Shown: positions 27,324 to 34,273 of the stretch, one piece after another | How positions within the stretch are numbered: position 1 is the first letter of the stretch | How the letters are laid out: each line of letters opens with the position of its first letter | NCBI RefSeq assembly: GCF_000438455.1 | Contig: NZ_CAVG010000121.1 | Location: 1-34,273 of the forward strand | Direction: 5' to 3' | Source: Nosocomiicoccus massiliensis | GTDB taxonomy: Bacteria > Bacillota > Bacilli > Staphylococcales > Salinicoccaceae | Length of the DNA: 34,273 nt | Notes under the pieces: model-generated | The model's database searches: none | Told to the model about the DNA's origin: nothing | What the model saw: the letters and a program-made list of their open reading frames with translations, nothing else | Translations under genes and position numbers: made by a program

Positions 27324-28206
27324 TAGATTTCTCTCCTTCAAGAACTCTTTCTAAAATACTCATTCTGATAAACACACCGTTTGCCATTTGTTCGAAGATA
27401 ACACTCTTATCTCCTTCTACACATTCGTCAGTAATTTCTACACCGCGGTTCATTGGTGCTGGGTGCATTAAGATAGCGTCATCTTTCATGCGTGCAACGC
27501 GTGCTTGGTTAATACCGTATCTTTGGTTGTACTCGATGTTTGATAATAACATTTTTCTGTCGTGACGTTCGTTTTGTACACGTAACATCATGACGACGTC
27601 ACAGACTTCAATCGCTTCGTCTAATTCCATGTAAGGCACTCCAAGTGAGTGATCTTGGTACTCTTCTGGACCTGAGAAGTAAACGTCTGCGCCCATTTTA
27701 CGAAGTGCTGTTGCGTTTGATTTCGCTACGCGTGAATGAACGATGTCTCCAACGATTACGATTTTTAACCCGTGGATTCTGCCGTGGTGTTCGTAAATTG
27801 TCATCATATCGAGTAGCGATTGTGATGGGTGGCTTCCGCTTCCGTCTCCACCGTTTACGATTGGAATGTTAATGCCTTCTAATTGCTCGTAGTACTTATT
27901 ATCAGGGTGTCTAATGACAAGTGCATCTACACCGATTGCTTCAAGTGTTTTACACGTGTCGTATAACGATTCACCTTTTTGAACTGCTGATTGTGACACT
28001 TCAAAAGGAATTGCGTGCATACCAAGTCTAAATTCAGCCATTTCAAAGCTTGATTTTGTACGTGTTGACGTTTCAAAGAATAAGTTACATACCGTTTTGT
28101 CTGTGTCGAATTTTTTGTAGTCGCCTTTTTTGATTTCTTGTGCGCGTGTAATAATTTCGTAAATCTCTCTTGGTGATACGTTGTCCATTGATAATAAGTT
28201 TTTCAT
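27289..28206 (-). CDS. pyrB: Aspartate carbamoyltransferase catalytic subunit
   Basis: Joins carbamoyl phosphate and aspartate, the committed step of pyrimidine synthesis. The 305-residue protein has the carbamoyl-phosphate motif STRTKSSFE (47-55), [12 protein letters not shown], and [12 protein letters not shown] near the C-terminus. No regulatory pyrI is present, as expected in Firmicutes. The C-terminus ([20 protein letters not shown]) appears extended into pyrC compared with my memory of the staphylococcal protein. CCGGAGG precedes the ATG at 28206. Confidence 0.95.
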   Translation of the reverse strand: MKNLLSMDNVSPREIYEIITRAQEIKKGDYKKFDTDKTVCNLFFETSTRTKSSFEMAEFRLGMHAIPFEVSQSAVQKGESLYDTCKTLEAIGVDALVIRHPDNKYYEQLEGINIPIVNGGDGSGSHPSQSLLDMMTIYEHHGRIHGLKIVIVGDIVHSRVAKSNATALRKMGADVYFSGPEEYQDHSLGVPYMELDEAIEVCDVVMMLRVQNERHDRKMLLSNIEYNQRYGINQARVARMKDDAILMHPAPMNRGVEITDECVEGDKSVIFEQMANGVFIRMSILERVLEGEKSSAFNTSEVIVR

Positions 28207-28251
28207 AGTATATGCCTCCGGTTTTAAGATTATTGTAGGAGTAGTTTTAGA

Positions 28252-28767
28252 TTAAGAAATTGAAACTGAGTTTTCACCGTCGATTTCCTCGATTTTAACG
28301 ACGACTTCTTCTTCTTTTCGTGTCGGAATGTTTTTACCGACGAAGTCTGGTCGTATCGGTAACTCTCTATGACCTCGGTCAACGAGTACTGCGAGTGAAA
28401 TCGTCTTTGGTCTATGGTGGAACATAATTGCGTCTATTGCTGCTCGAATCGTTCGACCCGTTTGCATGACATCATCGACTAAGACGACGTGCTTATCATT
28501 TAAATCACTGTCAGTGTCTAACCCTTCAGTGTTTTCACTTCTCGCTGTGTCATCTCTAAAGTTTTTAATGTCAATCGTACCGCCTGCAACCGCTTCTCCT
28601 TCGATTGTTTCAATCTTGTCTCGCATTCGGTTTGCAAGGTGCTCACCGCGTCTTCGAATACCAAGTAGTACGACGTCACTACTTCCTTTATACCTCTCGA
28701 GTATTTCGTGTGACATTCTCGTTAAACTTCTATTGATTCCTTGTTCATCTAAAACAGTTCTTGCCAT
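28252..28767 (-). CDS. pyrR: PyrR, pyr operon RNA-binding regulator / uracil phosphoribosyltransferase
   Basis: UMP/UTP-responsive RNA-binding attenuation protein with weak uracil phosphoribosyltransferase activity. The 171-residue protein has the PRPP loop [35 protein letters not shown] near the N-terminus carries basic residues of the RNA face. It is the first gene of the pyr operon and follows a leader with a recognisable PyrR-binding sequence. pyrP, the uracil permease gene that follows in B. subtilis, is absent. SD AGGAGG lies 7 nt before the ATG. Confidence 0.95.
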   Translation of the reverse strand: MARTVLDEQGINRSLTRMSHEILERYKGSSDVVLLGIRRRGEHLANRMRDKIETIEGEAVAGGTIDIKNFRDDTARSENTEGLDTDSDLNDKHVVLVDDVMQTGRTIRAAIDAIMFHHRPKTISLAVLVDRGHRELPIRPDFVGKNIPTRKEEEVVVKIEEIDGENSVSIS

Positions 28768-28930
28768 TTGGCATCCTCCTAATAATCATAAAAAAATACT
28801 CATGCCAAAGACATGAGTATACGCGTCAGTAAACTCGCACATAGTGCGAGTATTATATATATACGTTTCATCATGTCTTTTTGGCCTCACGGGACCAATT
28901 TTAAAGACACATAAGTATTTAATTATGTTG
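28768..28930 (-). promoter_or_regulatory. PyrR-controlled attenuator leader of the pyr operon
   Basis: The leader contains AATTGGTCCCGTGAGGCCAA at 28900-28881 on the minus strand, which resembles the conserved PyrR-binding hairpin (TCC-n-G-n-GAGG). The terminator lies downstream at 28789-28820. A further hairpin, CTCGCAC with GTGCGAG (about 28836-28852), lies between them. The arrangement is that of B. subtilis: PyrR with UMP favours the terminator. This is the only such leader I see; B. subtilis has three. Confidence 0.85.
28789..28820 (-). terminator. Attenuator terminator before pyrR
   Basis: ATACTCATG (28796-28804) pairs perfectly with CATGAGTAT (28812-28820) over a 7-nt loop, followed on the minus strand by seven T residues. 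Confidence 0.9.
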
Positions 28931-28936
28931 CTTATT

Positions 28937-28965
28937 ATAATAGTCTTATTTAAACTATTTGTCAA
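28937..28965 (-). promoter_or_regulatory. Promoter of the pyr operon
   Basis: A perfect TTGACA (28965-28960), a 17-bp spacer and TATTAT (28942-28937) lie on the minus strand, starting 9 nt past the rluD stop. Confidence 0.8.
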
Positions 28966-28974
28966 CATAATCCA

Positions 28975-29880
28975 TTAACTTTTTTCTAAACGTAATTCTT
29001 CTAATACTGTTTTAAATTGTTCTGGTAATTCAGATGAAAAACTCAGTCGTTCTTTCGAAACGGGATGCGTAAAGCCAATTGTTTTCGCATGCAGTAATTG
29101 TCCATCTGTATCGAATTTTGTCTTTCTTCCGTATACGGGATCTCCAACGATTGGATACCCAATATAATCCATATGAACACGAATTTGGTGTGTACGACCC
29201 GTCTCTAAAATCGCTTCGATTAACGTGTATCCATTAAAACGTTCTAATACGTTAAAATGCGTCACCGCATCTTTTCCATCGTCGACGACAGCCATTTGTT
29301 GACGCTTTTCTTTGTTACGTCCAATCGGTGCGTCAATTGTTCCTTTATTATGTGGAATATCACCGTGAACGAGTGCAACGTATCTTCTGTCGACAGTTTT
29401 TTCTTTTAACTGGTCACTTAAATCGCGATGTGCAACATCGTTTTTAGCGACCATTAACAGCCCACTCGTATCTTTATCGATTCTATGAACGATACCTGGG
29501 CGATACTCTCCGTTAATGCCTGAAAGTGAATCGAGCGCATACATTAAACCGTTGACGAGCGTGTTACTTTTATGTCCAGCTGACGGATGAACAACCATCC
29601 CGGACGGTTTATAGACGACTGCAACGCTATCATCTTCATATACGATATTTAAATTTAAATCTTCAGGTATAATATCGACATCTTCTACTTCACGTTCAAA
29701 TACTTCGATCACGTCATCAAGTTTCACCTTATAATTCGGTTTCACAACGTCTCCGTTAACAGTAATATTACCTTCTTTTAAACGGTTCTGAATTTCAGTA
29801 CGAGAACTATCTTCGACGTAATCGAGCAACAATTTGTCGATACGTACGTTGACATCTTTTTCTTCGGTTTTAATTTTCAC
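28975..29880 (-). CDS. rluD: RluD-family 23S rRNA pseudouridine synthase
   Basis: Makes pseudouridines in large-subunit rRNA. It has an N-terminal S4 domain (VRIDKLLLDYVEDSSRTEIQ and onward) and a catalytic domain with GIVHRIDKDTSGLL (catalytic Asp), GRNKEKRQQMAVVDDGKDA and LETGRTHQIRVHM. A frame open from ATG 29931 lies within lspA and has no SD. GTG at 29880 has GGTG 6 nt upstream and gives an N-terminus like that of the staphylococcal protein, overlapping lspA by 11 bp. GTG at 29889 is also possible. The exact site modified is not determined by sequence. Confidence 0.9.
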   Translation of the reverse strand: MKIKTEEKDVNVRIDKLLLDYVEDSSRTEIQNRLKEGNITVNGDVVKPNYKVKLDDVIEVFEREVEDVDIIPEDLNLNIVYEDDSVAVVYKPSGMVVHPSAGHKSNTLVNGLMYALDSLSGINGEYRPGIVHRIDKDTSGLLMVAKNDVAHRDLSDQLKEKTVDRRYVALVHGDIPHNKGTIDAPIGRNKEKRQQMAVVDDGKDAVTHFNVLERFNGYTLIEAILETGRTHQIRVHMDYIGYPIVGDPVYGRKTKFDTDGQLLHAKTIGFTHPVSKERLSFSSELPEQFKTVLEELRLEKS

Positions 29881-30349
29881 TTTGTTCACCACGATCTGTA
29901 AAGAATTGAAATAGCATGAGTATGACTCCAATTGTTAAACTTGAATCTGCAACGTTAAATATCGGGAAGTCATATGAGAAAATCATCGTATCGATCATAT
30001 CGACCACTTCTTGAAATAATACACGGTCGATAAAATTCCCTAATGCTCCTGCAATTAGCATTGTCAGTGATATTTGTAATAGTAAATCATCCGTCGCTTC
30101 TTTTTTATAAAAATATAACAGCATGATTATGACGAATACAGTTATAATGTAGAACAACCACATTTTACCTTGTAACATGCCCCACGCTGCGCCACTATTT
30201 CTATGTGACGTGATCGATAAGAAGTTTTGGATGATTGGTATCGATTCCCCGTAGTCCATGTATTTAACTACGAGGAATTTTGTAATTTGGTCAAGTGCCA
30301 ATATACCGATACCGAAAATACTCATCGGAATAATTCGATAGTTTTTCAT
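29870..30349 (-). CDS. lspA: Lipoprotein signal peptidase (signal peptidase II)
   Basis: Membrane aspartyl protease that removes signal peptides from prolipoproteins. The 159-residue protein has four hydrophobic segments (about 5-25, 62-80, 92-110, 128-148), DQITKF, HRNSGAAWG, and the catalytic pair Asp108 (GNFIDRV) and Asp135 (FNVADS). The ATG at 30349 follows CTAGGTGAGACG; an in-frame ATG at 30385 lies inside ileS and gives a non-family N-terminus. It starts 8 nt after the ileS stop. The ileS-lspA-rluD order is common in Firmicutes. Confidence 0.95.
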   Translation of the reverse strand: MKNYRIIPMSIFGIGILALDQITKFLVVKYMDYGESIPIIQNFLSITSHRNSGAAWGMLQGKMWLFYIITVFVIIMLLYFYKKEATDDLLLQISLTMLIAGALGNFIDRVLFQEVVDMIDTMIFSYDFPIFNVADSSLTIGVILMLFQFFTDRGEQSEN

Positions 30350-30357
30350 CGTCTCAC

Positions 30358-33096
30358 CTAGTTTTCTCCAACAACAGTACGGCAACGATCACAAATATCA
30401 TCTTTACCGCTCACGAGGTTTCTGTCTGTTTTATAGTTCCAGCAACGTGCACATTTTTCACCTTCAGCATGCTCTACTTTAACTGTCGTGTTTTGATATG
30501 CTGTACCGTCTGTTAACTCATCGACGATTTCAACTTGCGAAACGATAAAGAGCTGTGTGAACTCTGAATTGATGCTGTCTTTTGTTAATCCTTCAGGTAA
30601 TGTTAACGTCACTTTCGCATCGAGTGATTTACCGATGACTTTTTCGTTACGTGCCACTTCTAACGCTTTATAAACGTCATCACGTACCGCCATAATTTGT
30701 GCCCACTGTTCTAATACTTTCTCATCGACATCTTCTTTGTCACTAAAGTGTGTTAAGTGGATACTTGCAGCTGTACGGTGTGGTGTATGGTCGTAAATAT
30801 CTTCTGCAGTGTGAACGAGCACTGGTGCTAACACTTTTGTTAAATCTTCTAAAATACGGTGTAACACTGTTTGTACACTACGTCTTACTAAAGAATCTTC
30901 TTTTTCGATATATAAAATATCTTTTGCATAATCTAAGTAGAAGTTTGATAAGTCTACGTTGATGAAGTTCTGTAACGACTGGTAGATTGTAATATAGTTA
31001 TACGCGTCGTAGTTATCTCTCGTTTCGTTATAAAACTTAGTAAATTTGTTGTACATATATTTATCGACGTCGTATAAATCGTCATAGGCAACTTTGTCTG
31101 TTTCAACGTTAAAGTCGTTTAAGTTACCGAGTAGGAATCTCATCGTGTTACGGATTTTACGGTATACGTCTGACACTTGTTTTAAAATGTCGTCAGAAAT
31201 ACGTACGTCTTCTTCGAAGTCACTTGAGAATGCCCAGAGACGAATGATGTCTGCACCCATTTGGTTCATAATTTTCGTAGGATCTACAACGTTACCGAGT
31301 GATTTTGACATCTTCTTACCTTCTCCGTCCATGACGAATCCGTGTGATAATAACTCTTTGTATGGTGATACACCGCGCGTTGCGACACTTGTAATCAGTG
31401 AAGAGTTAAACCAACCTCTATATTGGTCAGAACCCTCAAAGTATAAGTCTGAAGGATACGTTAAGTAATCTCTATAATCGAGTACCCCTCTATGAGTAGA
31501 TCCAGAGTCAAACCAGACGTCCATAATATCTGTTTCTTTTTCAAACGTACCGTTTGGAGAACCTTCGTGCGTAAATCCTTCTGGTAATAAGTCTTTTGCA
31601 TCCCACTCAAACCAAACGTTACTTCCGTGTGTTTCAAAAAGGCTTGCAACGTGTTCCATTACTTCTGGGTCTACGATTGCTTCTCCATTTTCAGCATAGA
31701 AGAATGGAAGTGGTACACCCCAAACACGTTGACGTGAAATGACCCAGTCTCCACGGTTTTTAATCATGTTATACATACGTTCTCTATTCCACTCAACTTG
31801 GAATTTCGTGTTGTTTAATGCTTCTAAAATTTCTTCACGGACGTTTTCGATTGACGCAAACCACTGTGGTGTTGCACGGAAGATTACCGGTGTTTTAGAA
31901 CGCCAGTCATGTGGATAGGAGTGCGTAATGAACTGTAGTTTAACTAATGCGCCAGCTTCATCTAAGTCTTCACCAATTACTTTGTTTGCATCGTCATAGT
32001 ATAATCCTTCATATTTGCCTGCTTCTTCAGTAAATACACCTTTGTTATCTACTGGAGATAAAATTTCAAGATTATATTTTTGTGCAACTTTATAGTCGTC
32101 ATCCCCGTGACCAGGTGCTGTATGGACAAGTCCAGTACCGCCGTCAGTCGTTACGTGATCTCCTAAAATAACGAGACTCATACGATCAAATAGTGGGTGC
32201 TTTGCTTCGACGCGTTCGATTTCAGAACCTTTAAATTCTTTCATACGAGCGACTTTTTCTTTATCCCACTCGACTGCTTCTAAATACGTGTCAAGTAATT
32301 CTTCAGCAATGACGTACGCTTCACCTTCATAATCAAACTGAACATAATTCAGTTCAGGGTGAACAGCGATTGCTAAGTTTGAGGGAATCGTCCACGGAGT
32401 TGTCGTCCAAATGACTAAGTTTACGCCGTTTTCAATTACTTCATTACCGTTTTCTACTTTGAACGTCACGTAAATTGACGGTGAACGCTTGTCTTTATAT
32501 TCAAGTTCCGCTTCAGCTAAACTCGATTCTGATACAGGTGACCAGTACACTGGTTTTTTACCACGGTAAATTAAGCCACGCTCCACCATATCTTTTAAGA
32601 CACGTACTTGTGATGCTTCAAATTCTGGTTTATATGTTAAATACGGGTTATCCCACTCTCCGTCGATACCCATACGCATAAATCCTGTCATTTGACCTTG
32701 TACTTGTTCGTTTGCGAATGCTTCACATTTTTTACGGAATTCACTCACTGACATTTTGTTGCGGTCGACACCTTTATTTGTCAGTGCTTGCTCGATTGGT
32801 AAACCGTGCGTATCCCATCCAGGTACATATGGTGTGTAATATCCTTGCATTTGTTTGTTACGGTTAATGATATCTTTTACGATTTTATTTAACGCGTGTC
32901 CCATATGAATCGCACCGTTAGCATATGGTGGTCCGTCGTGTAATACGAACGGTTCATTCCCTTTATTTAATTCCAATTTTTTATTATATAAATCCATTTC
33001 GTGCCAGCGTTTTTGCATTTCTGGCTCTTTTTGTGTTAATCCGCCGCGCATTTTAAAATCCGTATGCGGCATAAGTAGCGTGTCTTTGTAATCCAT
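30358..33096 (-). CDS. ileS: Isoleucyl-tRNA synthetase
   Basis: Class I synthetase charging tRNA-Ile. The 912-residue protein has the HIGH-type motif HMGH (64-67, in [12 protein letters not shown]), an editing domain with [11 protein letters not shown] and [15 protein letters not shown], the KMSKS motif in [10 protein letters not shown], and a C-terminal zinc finger CARCW...CDRC. Length and motifs are those of staphylococcal chromosomal IleS. TTAGGAGGAAATATAAG precedes the ATG at 33096. It is controlled by an upstream T-box leader. Confidence 0.98.
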   Translation of the reverse strand: MDYKDTLLMPHTDFKMRGGLTQKEPEMQKRWHEMDLYNKKLELNKGNEPFVLHDGPPYANGAIHMGHALNKIVKDIINRNKQMQGYYTPYVPGWDTHGLPIEQALTNKGVDRNKMSVSEFRKKCEAFANEQVQGQMTGFMRMGIDGEWDNPYLTYKPEFEASQVRVLKDMVERGLIYRGKKPVYWSPVSESSLAEAELEYKDKRSPSIYVTFKVENGNEVIENGVNLVIWTTTPWTIPSNLAIAVHPELNYVQFDYEGEAYVIAEELLDTYLEAVEWDKEKVARMKEFKGSEIERVEAKHPLFDRMSLVILGDHVTTDGGTGLVHTAPGHGDDDYKVAQKYNLEILSPVDNKGVFTEEAGKYEGLYYDDANKVIGEDLDEAGALVKLQFITHSYPHDWRSKTPVIFRATPQWFASIENVREEILEALNNTKFQVEWNRERMYNMIKNRGDWVISRQRVWGVPLPFFYAENGEAIVDPEVMEHVASLFETHGSNVWFEWDAKDLLPEGFTHEGSPNGTFEKETDIMDVWFDSGSTHRGVLDYRDYLTYPSDLYFEGSDQYRGWFNSSLITSVATRGVSPYKELLSHGFVMDGEGKKMSKSLGNVVDPTKIMNQMGADIIRLWAFSSDFEEDVRISDDILKQVSDVYRKIRNTMRFLLGNLNDFNVETDKVAYDDLYDVDKYMYNKFTKFYNETRDNYDAYNYITIYQSLQNFINVDLSNFYLDYAKDILYIEKEDSLVRRSVQTVLHRILEDLTKVLAPVLVHTAEDIYDHTPHRTAASIHLTHFSDKEDVDEKVLEQWAQIMAVRDDVYKALEVARNEKVIGKSLDAKVTLTLPEGLTKDSINSEFTQLFIVSQVEIVDELTDGTAYQNTTVKVEHAEGEKCARCWNYKTDRNLVSGKDDICDRCRTVVGEN

Positions 33097-33129
33097 TCTT
33101 ATATTTCCTCCTAATAAATTAAAAACTCT

Positions 33130-33308
33130 TTACAAGTCAAAAAGGGACGATTTCACCGTGTTACCACCCTAATTGACTCATAAAGAGCCCACTCATTTAT
33201 ATATTTATATAATTATCATATTAGTGATATCAATATATTTATTTTCTAGAGCTTTCACCGTCCTCTAGTCGCTTTAAAAAAGTCAATATATTGCGTGTCT
33301 AATACATT
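33130..33308 (-). promoter_or_regulatory. T-box leader of ileS, specifier ATC (Ile)
   Basis: The minus-strand leader has the T-box sequence AGGGTGGTAACACGGTG (33170-33154). Its TGGT can pair with ACCA, the 3' end of uncharged tRNA-Ile. Stem I is closed by ATTAG (33303-33299) with CTAAT (33224-33220). Above it, AATATATT pairs with AATATATT, and the tip is CTAGAG with CTCTAG. The specifier loop GATATCA holds ATC at 33228-33226. A T run at 33143-33139 follows CGTCCC. The T-box core departs from AGGGTGGTACCGCG at two bases. Confidence 0.88.
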
Positions 33309-33314
33309 AATAAC

Positions 33315-33343
33315 ATTATGCAAAAATTTCAGACTATTGTCAA
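33315..33343 (-). promoter_or_regulatory. Promoter of ileS
   Basis: A perfect TTGACA (33343-33338), a 17-bp spacer and CATAAT (33320-33315) lie on the minus strand between the ylmH stop and the T-box leader. Confidence 0.8.
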
Positions 33344-33355
33344 ACCATATTGAAA

Positions 33356-34138
33356 CTAGTCTTCATACACTAAAACTTCGATTCTCGACTTCCCTTTTCT
33401 CGTTTCATGAATAAACTCACTCACGATAAATCTTCCAAAACCTCTCACACTGATTACGTCTTCAAGTTCGACTTGGAAACTCGGATCTGTCACGAGTGCA
33501 TGGTTGACTTTAACTTTCTCTCGCGTGATACGATTTTTACTTTTTGCACGTCCTTCTTTTAACACTTCTGATACGATCACATCTAAACGAAACGATGAGA
33601 CGATTATCGAATGTTTCGTCGTATTCGAGACTGCGCTTAAAAATTCATCATTAGGAATTTTAACGAGTTCGATCGGTGCGTTTTTTATCGTCGTAAGTTC
33701 TGATGTAAATAAATCAAAGAAGTTTTTATCGATCGCAAATTGTATATGATCTGAAAGAATAATGTCACCGAGTTTACTACGGTCGACGCCGACATTCATC
33801 ATCGCACCTAAAATATTACGATGTGTTAGCGTCACAAATTTTTCTGGATAATGTAACTCTACCGTCTCAATTTCAAAATCATCTCGAGAGACTTCTAACA
33901 TTTCTGGAACGAGTAAGACACGTTTGCGTTCGTGGTTATCTTCACTACCCCCACCGTAATATTCAATTTTTATATCAGGGAAACGTCCGCTAATACTTTC
34001 GATAATTTTACGTTCTCTTGGATCAGTAAAATCGAGTAATACAGGATAATAATCTCTCGACGCGATTTCAAATTTACTATAGTAAAAAATAATCTTTTCT
34101 TTTTCTTCTTGTCTAAAATGTTGAAATAGGGATTCCAT
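33356..34138 (-). CDS. ylmH: YlmH, S4-domain RNA-binding protein
   Basis: A 260-residue protein with a C-terminal S4 RNA-binding domain (about 180-255: FRLDVIVSEVLKEGRAKSKN and onward). YlmH has been linked to ribosome-associated quality control in B. subtilis, where it can act on 50S subunits with peptidyl-tRNA, like RqcP. That role here is from family knowledge. The ATG at 34138 follows TTAGGAGTTATATT. In Staphylococcus and Bacillus divIVA lies between ylmH and ileS; here the ileS promoter starts 12 nt after the ylmH stop and there is no divIVA. Confidence 0.9.
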   Translation of the reverse strand: MESLFQHFRQEEKEKIIFYYSKFEIASRDYYPVLLDFTDPRERKIIESISGRFPDIKIEYYGGGSEDNHERKRVLLVPEMLEVSRDDFEIETVELHYPEKFVTLTHRNILGAMMNVGVDRSKLGDIILSDHIQFAIDKNFFDLFTSELTTIKNAPIELVKIPNDEFLSAVSNTTKHSIIVSSFRLDVIVSEVLKEGRAKSKNRITREKVKVNHALVTDPSFQVELEDVISVRGFGRFIVSEFIHETRKGKSRIEVLVYED

Positions 34139-34161
34139 AATATAACTCCTAATGGCGAAAT

Positions 34162-34190
34162 AAAAAAGAGATATTGTAACAATATCTCTT
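34162..34190 (-). terminator. Terminator-like hairpin between the YggT gene and ylmH
   Basis: AAGAGATATTG (34166-34176) pairs perfectly with 34180-34190 over a 3-nt loop. Six T residues follow on the minus strand. It begins in the stop codon of the upstream gene and ends 23 nt before ylmH. Confidence 0.8.
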
Positions 34191-34273
34191 ACATTAACAT
34201 ATTATATAACGATACAAATATTTGACGCATACCAAAGTTAAATAACTGGAATATAATAATTAAAAAGATCGGT
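34189..34273 (-). CDS. C-terminal end of a YggT-family membrane protein (partial)
   Basis: The last 27 codons before TAA (34191-34189) can be read: a hydrophobic stretch PIFLIIIIFQLFN followed by FGMRQIFVSLYNMLM. Position directly upstream of ylmH and the hydrophobic tail fit YggT/YlmG, a small membrane protein of the division cluster sepF-yggT-ylmH. The rest lies outside the window, so the call rests mainly on context. Confidence 0.6.
   Translation of the reverse strand, partial: PIFLIIIFQLFNFGMRQIFVSLYNMLM

Noticed and set aside
28275-28282. An array-like core CACCGTCG with similar flanks near the end of pyrR
   Set aside because: It is single, inside coding sequence, and equals a degenerate unit only; chance is enough.
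28786-28968. A 60-codon frame in the pyr leader (possible leader peptide)
   Set aside because: It overlaps the promoter -10, PyrR site and terminator; the RNA elements explain the conservation.

Overview
The window looks like chromosomal core sequence of a low-GC Gram-positive coccus in the family Staphylococcaceae, probably outside the genus Staphylococcus. The gene order (rpmB, Asp23-like gene, fakA, sdaAB, sdaAA, recG; priA, fmt, rsmB, stp, prkC, rsgA, rpe, thiN; ylmH, ileS, lspA, rluD, pyrR, pyrB, pyrC) is the Bacillus/Staphylococcus housekeeping order. A CYP152 cytochrome P450 of the same length and key-residue numbering as the Jeotgalicoccus alkene-forming decarboxylase OleT points to Jeotgalicoccus, Nosocomiicoccus, Salinicoccus or a relative. 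The genus assignment is inference.

Almost everything is on the minus strand; only rpmB and rqcH are on plus. In transcription order from the right edge: the tail of a YggT-family gene, ylmH, a T-box leader with ileS, lspA and rluD. Next come a PyrR-type attenuator leader and the pyrimidine operon pyrR-pyrB-pyrC-pyrK-pyrD-pyrF-pyrE, which lacks pyrP and the carbamoyl-phosphate synthase genes. A 490-bp gap between convergent pyrE and rqcH follows. Then rqcH (+) diverges from gmk-rpoZ, followed by a terminator and the long run coaBC-priA-fmt-rsmB-stp-prkC. The P450 is a separate unit with its own promoter and terminator. After it come rsgA-rpe-thiN and a DUF554 membrane protein, a repeat-bearing convergent gap, rpmB (+), and divergently the Asp23-like gene, fakA, sdaAB, sdaAA, recG and a class A sortase.

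The genes cover UMP synthesis, translation and ribosome rescue or quality control (ileS, rluD, rsgA, rpmB, fmt, rsmB, rqcH, ylmH), replication restart and repair (priA, recG), cell-envelope signalling and anchoring (prkC/stp, lspA, srtA), cofactors (coaBC, thiN), serine breakdown, and fatty-acid use (fakA, the P450). Many neighbours overlap by 1-4 nt (TAATG or ATGA), so translational coupling is likely.

The most unusual element is a 390-bp array (22598-22986) between pyrE and rqcH. It has 19 copies of an 8-bp core in almost strictly alternating orientation, spaced 19-21 bp apart with two gaps of 29-30 bp, i.e. close to whole helical turns. A different imperfect inverted repeat lies in the only other convergent gap (about 6856-7002), with a further copy at the left edge. 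Neither matches a repeat family I can name. Other points of interest are the OleT-like P450, the missing carAB, a RecG that ends about 25-30 residues early, and terminator-like hairpins directly in front of coaBC, sdaAB and ylmH.
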